DNA of 40,386 nucleotides. It comes from Thecamonas trahens ATCC 50062. Lineage: Eukaryota > Apusozoa > Apusomonadida > Apusomonadidae. The DNA lies in the NCBI RefSeq assembly GCF_000142905.1, contig NW_013657679.1, forward strand, positions 446,575 through 486,960, read 5' to 3'. Shown here in pieces: positions 34,302 through 40,386 of the stretch. A program made the translations under genes and the position numbers. A model generated the notes under the pieces. The model did no database searches, was not told the DNA's origin, and worked only from the letters and a program-made list of their open reading frames with translations. The number at the start of each line of letters is the position of its first letter. Position 1 is the stretch's first letter.

Positions 34302-36629
34302 ATGGCCAAAAAGTACGACGACCTTCTGTTCGGTGACCTCGACGCGGCCGCGGCAACGTCGGCCACCTCACCGGGCTCGCTCACCGACATAGCCAACACG
34401 CTGGAGAGCGTGACCGCCAACGCGACCGGAGCGCCAAAGGCGGCGCCTGCTGCTGCGTCGGAAACGGATGCACGTGCTACAGAGCTGGCTGCAGACGTGC
34501 CGGTTGTCTCGGAGGCCCGGCGCAAGAAGCGGAGACGGGCGCGGACTCTGACCAAGGCCGAAACCGAGCTGAAAGAGGCGCAGGCGCGTGGCACGCTGCT
34601 CGCGCCAATCGATGCCTCACTGCTGTACGATATCGGCCCAGCGTCCGCGAGCGAGGCCGCAAATGCACAGGGTCTCTCGGCTTCGCTGTTTTCCATGGCC
34701 CAGGCCGGCGTTCTCTGCGATGCCACGCTGGTCGTGTCGGGCGTGGATGAGCTCGAGGCAGCGACGCCCGAGACGCCGGTTGTCGAGCTCACCGTCCACC
34801 GCGCGGTGCTGGCCGCGGTCTCAACTGCCTTCCGCAGCGCGTTTGACAGCGATGCCGGCGGCGCCGATTGCCGGCTTCCGGTTGCCGGCTTTGACGTTGA
34901 GCTCTTTGCGGCCATGATCGAGTTTGTGTATCTCGGCTGCGTGCGGGTCTTTGTCGAGGCACGCAGCGACGGCAAGCGGCCCGAGAGCGTGCTCATCGAC
35001 TTGCTGCGCATTGGCATGCGGTTCCGGATTGTGCAGCTGGTTGCCGCCGTCGCTACCGAGACCATCAAGCGTGTCTGTGTTTCCAACTGCGTTGAGCTCC
35101 TGCTGGCCGCGCGGTCGATGCTGCTGGGTGACGACGAGGTGCCGGGCGCGCGCTACCTTTGCGCCCTCGCCAACGTCTGCCTCCACACCATCCGCATCAA
35201 TCTCGACGCCTTTGCCGGCAAGCAGCTCCTCCCGCTCTGCCTCGAGGACCTTGTCGCCATCCTTGGCTCGTCGGACGTCTCGGTCTCGTCCGAAGCTGTT
35301 GTTGTTGACGTCGCCTTTGCGTGGATGAAGGCGACCAAGAAGCGGTTCAAGCACAAGGACGTGGTCCTCAACCTCATCCGCTACTACGCGCTGACCGAGG
35401 ACGAGCTGTTGGCGACCCGCGGCATGCTCAACAAGGCCATGAACGCGTCGATCATCGATGTTCAACTCGCTGCGGTGGCCGGCGGCGACATGGCTGCGCC
35501 GCCGCGTCGCCACTACGTCCACGCCAAGACGTGCATGCCGACCCACGAGCTGCGCGGCTCAGGCGCGCCGCTCTTCTGCGTCTCGCTCGCCGACAGTCGC
35601 ATCTTTGTCTCGGGCGCCGCCGACGGCACAGTCTCGGTCTGGTCGGTCAAAGGCTGGAAGCGGCTCAAGGTGATGGAGGGACACAAGGGCCCGGTCCGCG
35701 GCGCCGTCGTCTGCGGTACGACCCTGTACTCAGTCTCACACGACCGCTCAATCCGCGGCTGGGATGTGGTGGCGTGGGAGCCGACAACCTCGCTGTTTTC
35801 AGCCCACCAGGCCCCCATCTGGTCCGTCGCCGAGTACGATCTTATGCTTGTGACCGGCGACGCGTCTGGCGTTATCAAGGTTTGGCAAGAGGACGACGGC
35901 GTCGACATCTTCAACGGTGGCGTGACCGGTACCGGCCTCTCGCAGATCGCCACCCTCAAGGACCATACCGGCGGCATCGTGGCCATGGCCACCTCGGACG
36001 CCTCGCTGTACTCGGCCTCGGACGACGCCACGGTTCGCATCTGGAACATCATGAACCAGACGTGCCTCAAGGTCCTCTCCATCGGCTCGACGCCGCTTAC
36101 CACCATTGCGGCCTCGCCACTCATGGTTGCCGCCGCCTACGTTGATGGCTCGGTCCACGTCTGGCGCAAGAACAAGGCTGGGCCTGGCACGGCCAAGGAC
36201 GACCCGGCCGGCACCGGCGGCGCCGCCTCGATGCGCTCCTTTGACATTGCTGCCTCGGACTCGGGACGCACCGTCCGCGCCCTCCTCTTTATCGACGACC
36301 TCGAGACGGACACGCCCTCGCGTTACGTCCTCACCGGCGCCACAGACGGCGTCATCAAGGTCTGGGACGTGTGTCCCGACTCGGGCCACCAGGCCGCACC
36401 GTCTTTCTCGGACGCCGAGCAGCACGTCGATGCTGACGTCGACGCCAGTCGGTCCTCGGCCTCGACCACCGCTGATCCCAACGATGCAGACTCAAGCAAT
36501 GGTCCTGTGGATGCAGTCCTTGTCCGCATCCTCGACGTCCATGCCCAGTCGGTCAACGGGCTCGTCGGCTCCGGCTCAGGCTTCTTCGTCTCAGCCTCGT
36601 CCGACGGCACCGCCCGTGTCTGGGAATGA
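34302..36629 (+). CDS. BTB/POZ-WD40 repeat protein
   Basis: A 775-residue protein. The N-terminus is Ala/Thr-rich, with a basic RRKKRRRAR stretch near 70 that may be a nuclear signal. The BTB domain is about 140-235 (DATLVVSGVDE ... VHRAVLAAVSTAFRSAFDSD), followed by a BACK-like helical region (about 250-370). WD40 repeats run from about 410 to the end, around seven by eye (DGTVSVWSV, DRSIRGWDV, SGVIKVWQ, DATVRIWNI, DGSVHVWRK, DGVIKVWDV, DGTARVWE), closing a propeller. BTB proteins with a substrate-binding propeller often serve as Cullin-3 adaptors, so a ubiquitin-ligase receptor role is a reasonable inference. It ends TGA, directly followed by an ATG of the next frame. Confidence 0.88.
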   Translation: MAKKYDDLLFGDLDAAAATSATSPGSLTDIANTLESVTANATGAPKAAPAAASETDARATELAADVPVVSEARRKKRRRARTLTKAETELKEAQARGTLLAPIDASLLYDIGPASASEAANAQGLSASLFSMAQAGVLCDATLVVSGVDELEAATPETPVVELTVHRAVLAAVSTAFRSAFDSDAGGADCRLPVAGFDVELFAAMIEFVYLGCVRVFVEARSDGKRPESVLIDLLRIGMRFRIVQLVAAVATETIKRVCVSNCVELLLAARSMLLGDDEVPGARYLCALANVCLHTIRINLDAFAGKQLLPLCLEDLVAILGSSDVSVSSEAVVVDVAFAWMKATKKRFKHKDVVLNLIRYYALTEDELLATRGMLNKAMNASIIDVQLAAVAGGDMAAPPRRHYVHAKTCMPTHELRGSGAPLFCVSLADSRIFVSGAADGTVSVWSVKGWKRLKVMEGHKGPVRGAVVCGTTLYSVSHDRSIRGWDVVAWEPTTSLFSAHQAPIWSVAEYDLMLVTGDASGVIKVWQEDDGVDIFNGGVTGTGLSQIATLKDHTGGIVAMATSDASLYSASDDATVRIWNIMNQTCLKVLSIGSTPLTTIAASPLMVAAAYVDGSVHVWRKNKAGPGTAKDDPAGTGGAASMRSFDIAASDSGRTVRALLFIDDLETDTPSRYVLTGATDGVIKVWDVCPDSGHQAAPSFSDAEQHVDADVDASRSSASTTADPNDADSSNGPVDAVLVRILDVHAQSVNGLVGSGSGFFVSASSDGTARVWE

Positions 36630-36676
36630 ATGAGTCACGACAGCAGCGGAAGCAGCCAGAGAGTCCCGAGTGACAG

Positions 36677-36722
36677 CCACCTCACCACCCACACAGCCAC
36701 ACCCACACACCCACACACATAC
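36677..36722 (+). repeat. CA/CCACAC-rich leader repeat
   Basis: CCACACA-type repeats lie directly before the ATG at 36723, in the same sense-strand position as the CA leader of the preceding gene. This argues that the ATG at 36723, not the one at 36630, is the start. Confidence 0.85.
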
Positions 36723-37676
36723 ATGCGCTCCGGCGGCATGCAGGCGCCCATGGGTCGACGCTGTGGGGTTGTAATGGTGGTGGCGGCCCTCTTATTGGTG
36801 GCGGTCCGCGGCTGCCAGGTCGGCGGAGGAGTGCTCGGCGTGGCCGACAACGCAGCGACGCTCATCGCCCGCCCGCCGTCGCTGAGCTCGGTCTACGGCC
36901 GGGCGCATGTCAACGTGGTGCCCAAAGAAGAAAGCGCGGGTGACATGGTATGGCGCCCGGTGGCTGGCGAGCCGTGCGTGTGGCGCGGGTCGGTGGCTAG
37001 TCCGGCGTCGGCCACCTCCGCGCCAACAGTCTCGGTAGCCGCGCTGGGCGGCGGCGAGCTGAACGTGACGCTCGAGCTGCCAGCGCTTGGTGGCTCGCTG
37101 CGGCCGAGCGACAGGCTCGTGGTAGAAGTGCGGGTCGGTTGGTTGGAGGCTGATCTCGGCTCGGCGTGGAGAGCCCAGGTCTCGCTCCCGCCACTCTCCT
37201 GGGACTACGACAAAGTTCTGCGGCTCGGGCCGGCAAGCCTAAGCCTGGACGCAGTCTTCTCCCTCGACGCGCGAGTGCCCGCGTCTGCGCTTGCGGATGC
37301 AGGTGCCAACCCGTTGTTGCAGCGGAGCGGCTCGTCGGCTTCCGCCGTCTTTAATCTCTCGCTGCCGCTCCCAAACGGGAACTCGCCGCAAGCGCAGGCG
37401 GTCTCGTTTGTCATGACGGCGGTTGTCGAGCGCGGGGCGTGGACTTCGCTCAACATGTCACCCGCCGCTGCCCTGGTTCTCTTTCTCCTCCTTGTCGTGG
37501 TGGTTTGCCTTCTCCCGATCGGTGGCTTGTGTCTGCGCCGTCGGCGCCGCCGCGCCACTGCCGCCGCTGCCGTTACGCCGAACAAGGCCAGCGGCAAGGA
37601 GAGCTCGACCGAGTTGATCACCGACGACTGGATGTCGAGCACCTCTTCGTCGCTTCATACCTCGGACTTTTTGTAG
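36723..37676 (+). CDS. Type I membrane protein, unknown
   Basis: A 317-residue protein. Residues ~12-30 (GRRCGVVMVVAALLLVAVRG) are a signal peptide. The lumenal or extracellular part (about 30-245) is rich in Val, Ser, Leu and Ala, has strand-like alternation and potential N-glycosylation sites (NVT, NLS). One membrane helix follows (about 250-275, AAALVLFLLLVVVVCLLPIG) with an Arg-rich stop (RRRRRR). The ~45-residue cytosolic tail is Ser/Thr-rich. I do not recognise the ectodomain; a beta-sandwich adhesion or receptor fold is possible. The start is the ATG after the CA leader; the frame is open up to an ATG at 36630, which would add a low-complexity extension ahead of the signal peptide. Confidence 0.72.
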   Translation: MRSGGMQAPMGRRCGVVMVVAALLLVAVRGCQVGGGVLGVADNAATLIARPPSLSSVYGRAHVNVVPKEESAGDMVWRPVAGEPCVWRGSVASPASATSAPTVSVAALGGGELNVTLELPALGGSLRPSDRLVVEVRVGWLEADLGSAWRAQVSLPPLSWDYDKVLRLGPASLSLDAVFSLDARVPASALADAGANPLLQRSGSSASAVFNLSLPLPNGNSPQAQAVSFVMTAVVERGAWTSLNMSPAAALVLFLLLVVVVCLLPIGGLCLRRRRRRATAAAAVTPNKASGKESSTELITDDWMSSTSSSLHTSDFL

Positions 37677-37710
37677 TTGTTGGTCTTCAATGCGGTCGGT
37701 TGAGCAGGCG

Positions 37711-39945
37711 TCAAGCGCCGCGGGAGCGGGCGTGGCGGCGCTTCTTCTCTTTGCTCTTCCGGCGGTCGCGCTTGGCGGAACTTGCGCCCGACTTGGTCTC
37801 CTTGGTGGCTTCGTCCGGGTTCTCGTCCTCGGTCTGTGTGCCTGCGTCGAGGCCGCGTGAGAGGAACTGCTGGGCAAAGTCTGCTGTGTCCTTGGGCTTG
37901 AGGACGCGCGCGACGACTTGGTTGATCTTGGCGTGCTTGTGCGAGACGTAGCGTTGCCAGCGGTGGAGCTCAAGCTCCATGGTTGGTCGGAGCTTCTCTT
38001 GGATCTCGAGCTTGCAGATGGCGAGAACCGACTTGATCTGGAGGACGGTGCGGATGTCGGCATCGACATGGAGCACGATGCGCGAGAGCGTGTGCAGGAC
38101 AGGGAGGAAGGTCGGGAGTGGGCCCTCGTCGTACTCTGCGGCAACAAGGCCGGTGACGTGATTAGAGCCTCCCGAGACCGCCGACGCCGAGGGCATCATC
38201 TGGTCCGAGTCGAGCGAAGCCACCGACGACGAGAGCTCCGGTAGCTGCGGGCGCCGAACAGGGCGCCGCTTGAAGCGGAGGCACGCGCGCGCCACAAAGG
38301 CGTAGCGGCGGGCCAGGAAGACGCGAACTTTGACGCCGCGGTACCACGACTGGATGCGGACGGCGGCGTTGTACATGGTAAGGTAGGTGAGGAGAATGTC
38401 GCGGTGGAAAAAGTGCACAAAGGTCTCAATCTGGGACTCGGGTAGCTTGGAGGCGAGCACGCCCTGGATGGTAGAGAGATTGGCAAGGTAGAGCGAATGA
38501 CAAAGTTGTGAGGTCTTCTCCATTCGCTTGTGCAGCTCCTTGTTCTGGTTGAGGAGGGCAAGGACGCGCTTGCCAATGATGACGTTCTCCTCCATGAGCG
38601 TCTGCTTCTCGGACGACATGGTCGCCAGAATGCCCGACTGCATGGCGAGCGTGGCCTCGGCCTGCGCAAACTGAGAGTTGACCGACTTGAGCTCGGCGAG
38701 AAGCTTCTCGTTGATGTCCTGGAACTGCTTCTTGGCCAGGCCTTTGAGCGGGTGGGCAAACTCGGCGTCACAGTACTCGCGCATTAGGCCGACGTTGGCG
38801 GAGAGTCGGCGCTCGTCCTCAAGTCGGGCCACCTGCGCGGTGAGCAAGTCGTTGGTCTCCTTCACCCGGTTGAGTTCCTGCAGGAGCGCCAGTGCGTTGG
38901 CTGGCGAGACCTGCGACGGCGGGCTGCCGCCGATGTTGGCCTCGCGCCAGGCCTTGAGCTCGTCGCCAAAGTCGTTACGGAGGAGCGGATCCTGCAACCA
39001 GGTGTCGAGATCGGCGAGCGTGGTCGGATCTGGCAGCTCGGTCGGTGGGCGGACAAGGAGTGCCAGGCTGGGATTCGCCGCCAGGTTGTGCTTGGCAACA
39101 AGGGCGCGGTGGGCGGCGAGCTCGTTCTGCAGTGCCATGGTGAGGACTCGAAGGAAGGTCTCGTCCGACTCGCCAAAGTATCTGTTGAGCAGCGGGTCGC
39201 AGGCAAAACGCTGCTCGCGCGACCGCAGCTTGGTGTTCTCCTGCTTGAGCCTGTTGTTGTCGCGGATGATGTGCGGGAGGTCGCCGTACTCCTCCACCAC
39301 ACGAGCCAGGTGCTCGTTGGCCTCGAAGCGGAGGAGCTTCTTCTTGAGCACGACAATGAGCTGCTCAAGCCGCTCAAACTTGAGCTCCATCAGCATCCAC
39401 TTGCGCCCGTTGTCGTCGGCCGGCAGCGACGGCGCCATCAGGTTCTGCGGCTCGTCGGTGACGAGCTCGTTGACCCGGATATCGTTCTCGATGGCCTCCA
39501 CGTCGCCTTGCAGCTTGTCGGCCGAGAGCGAGACGGGCACAAACGAAAACTGCTCGTACATCGACGTCACCTTGTGCTGCGCCTTGAGCTCGGCACGGAG
39601 CGTCTTCTCGCGCGCTTCCATCATGGTCAGCCGCGCCTGGAGATCGGCCACCGAGTCGAGGAGCTCGCCGTTGACGTCGCGGTAGCCGCGGCAGAGGCCC
39701 TGCAAGTCCTTGACAAACTTCTGCCGCTCACGCGGCGTCATAAACGCGTTCTGCTCTACCTGCTGTAGCCGCGCCCACTTGCTCTCCAGCGCAACCATCT
39801 TGGCTCCGGGCTCGCCGTCGCCGTCCCCGCTTGCCCCGCCTCGGCCGGCCGCCTCCCGCGAGCTCGGTGCCGGCTGTGTCTTCAGCGCCTCGGGCTGCGC
39901 CAGCCGCAGCTGGTCGGTACCCACCGTCCGAATGTGCCGCGACAT
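37711..39945 (-). CDS. Coiled-coil protein with IQ motif
   Basis: A 744-residue, mostly helical protein. Coiled coils run through about 45-135, 185-245, 265-300, 365-510. Non-coiled stretches carry Pro-rich loops. One IQ motif (AVRIQSWYRGVKVRVFLARR, about residue 530) predicts calmodulin or light-chain binding, and is followed by a basic stretch. A further helix (about 610-675, VLHVDADIRTVLQIKSVLAICKLEIQEKL) precedes a Lys/Arg-rich C-terminus. No motor domain is present. The IQ-in-coiled-coil layout is common among ciliary axoneme and centrosome proteins, but no orthologue can be named. The start is the ATG at 39945 (MSRHIRTVGT); the frame upstream to 40062 is low complexity. Confidence 0.8.
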   Translation of the reverse strand: MSRHIRTVGTDQLRLAQPEALKTQPAPSSREAAGRGGASGDGDGEPGAKMVALESKWARLQQVEQNAFMTPRERQKFVKDLQGLCRGYRDVNGELLDSVADLQARLTMMEAREKTLRAELKAQHKVTSMYEQFSFVPVSLSADKLQGDVEAIENDIRVNELVTDEPQNLMAPSLPADDNGRKWMLMELKFERLEQLIVVLKKKLLRFEANEHLARVVEEYGDLPHIIRDNNRLKQENTKLRSREQRFACDPLLNRYFGESDETFLRVLTMALQNELAAHRALVAKHNLAANPSLALLVRPPTELPDPTTLADLDTWLQDPLLRNDFGDELKAWREANIGGSPPSQVSPANALALLQELNRVKETNDLLTAQVARLEDERRLSANVGLMREYCDAEFAHPLKGLAKKQFQDINEKLLAELKSVNSQFAQAEATLAMQSGILATMSSEKQTLMEENVIIGKRVLALLNQNKELHKRMEKTSQLCHSLYLANLSTIQGVLASKLPESQIETFVHFFHRDILLTYLTMYNAAVRIQSWYRGVKVRVFLARRYAFVARACLRFKRRPVRRPQLPELSSSVASLDSDQMMPSASAVSGGSNHVTGLVAAEYDEGPLPTFLPVLHTLSRIVLHVDADIRTVLQIKSVLAICKLEIQEKLRPTMELELHRWQRYVSHKHAKINQVVARVLKPKDTADFAQQFLSRGLDAGTQTEDENPDEATKETKSGASSAKRDRRKSKEKKRRHARSRGA

Positions 39946-40386
39946 GACGTGTCTCTCTGGCCGCAATGAAGGGTGGGAGGTGTGGAAGGAAGGTGGCGTG
40001 GGTGGTGAGAGGTGCCAGCAGTGAGACTGCGCCCGCCCGCAACGGCCGAGAGCCGGTGGCACCCGACGGTACGTCAGTCTCTGTGGAGCCCATCGAATTT
40101 GGGCCCATTTCGTCGGTCACGTGAGAGTTTGGCAGACGAGTGGCGGCTACGATCCGGCGAGGGGTTGGACATGTGCATGGGTACGAGGGGGTGAGGTGGT
40201 CAGGAGTAGGCCACACCTCGCTCCGTCGTCCGACGCAAGGCTGTGGAGATGTCAGGTATGTGATGGTGTCAGAAAGGGAGGGTGAGGGTAGCAGGGGAGG
40301 TGGGGAGGGGAGGCAGAGGGGGCTGGCCTCTGGCTGGAGACGACCCAAAATGTGGCTTCTGGGCAAGGCATGCTCACAAAGTACGA
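39946..40386. other. Upstream region of the IQ gene to window end (441 nt)
   Basis: No gene is seen. The region holds a GTCACGTGAG palindrome (40116-40125), a GAATTTGGG motif (40095-40103), and a G-rich right end (about 40270-40325), which is C-rich on the sense strand of the IQ gene. A further gene may begin beyond the window edge. Confidence 0.65.
40116..40125. promoter_or_regulatory. GTCACGTGAG E-box upstream of the IQ gene
   Basis: This is the best match in the window to the full ten-base GTCACGTGAC palindrome (nine of ten). It lies about 170 nt upstream of the coiled-coil IQ gene start. Confidence 0.35.

Noticed and set aside
1-40386. Mobile elements, CRISPR arrays, phage genes
   Set aside because: No transposase, integrase, reverse transcriptase, regular spacer-repeat array or terminal inverted repeat was seen; the repeats are simple microsatellites.

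Overview
This window looks like a gene-dense nuclear fragment from a free-living flagellated protist. The evidence is high GC content (judged by eye to be well over half), strong G/C preference at third codon positions, few and short GT-AG introns, and no bacterial operon or ribosome-binding features. A ciliary transport gene (IFT74), a CHK2-type FHA-kinase, TOP3B, MIC19, a DNAJB-type Hsp40, a mevalonate kinase and a BTB-WD40 protein all point to a eukaryote near the opisthokont side of the tree. An apusomonad such as Thecamonas would fit; this is inference from gene content and style, not a database match.

Layout. (1) 111-2480, plus: IFT74, then a small ankyrin protein. (2) 2548-8115, minus: a coiled-coil protein, a three-exon serine carboxypeptidase, and a membrane M28 peptidase of the glutamate carboxypeptidase II family. 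(3) 8538-12856, plus: a small mitochondrial membrane protein, a UBL-PUB-UBX protein, 6-phosphogluconolactonase, and a type II DnaJ with a heat-shock element upstream. (4) 12867-17362, minus: GGPP synthase, an S28 Pro-X carboxypeptidase, and CHK2. (5) 17743-22620, plus: a divergent kinase with a frame break, MIC19, and a secretory-pathway JmjC/cupin protein. (6) 22643-24775, minus: a TPR protein. (7) 24957-29537, plus: a coiled-coil protein, an unrecognised protein and mevalonate kinase. (8) 29542-32154, minus: TOP3B. (9) 32607-37676, plus: a membrane prolyl 4-hydroxylase, a BTB-WD40 protein and a type I membrane protein. (10) 37711-39945, minus: a coiled-coil IQ protein.

Neighbouring genes do not form one pathway. 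Themes do recur: three secretory or lysosomal peptidases (S10, S28, M28), two isoprenoid enzymes (mevalonate kinase, GGPP synthase), protein quality control (DnaJ, UBX/PUB), mitochondrial membrane proteins (MIC19 and an unknown), and cilium or coiled-coil proteins. Convergent genes end 4-34 nt apart. Many start codons are preceded by sense-strand poly-C, C/A-rich or CA-repeat leaders.

The most interesting points are the four-unit heat-shock element ahead of the DnaJ gene, the UBL-PUB-UBX architecture, the inverted (type I) topology of the M28 peptidase, CACGTG sites near the peptidase genes, and three genes whose frame breaks need a sequence error, an unusual intron or a real lesion to explain them. 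I saw no mobile element, CRISPR array, tRNA or rRNA.
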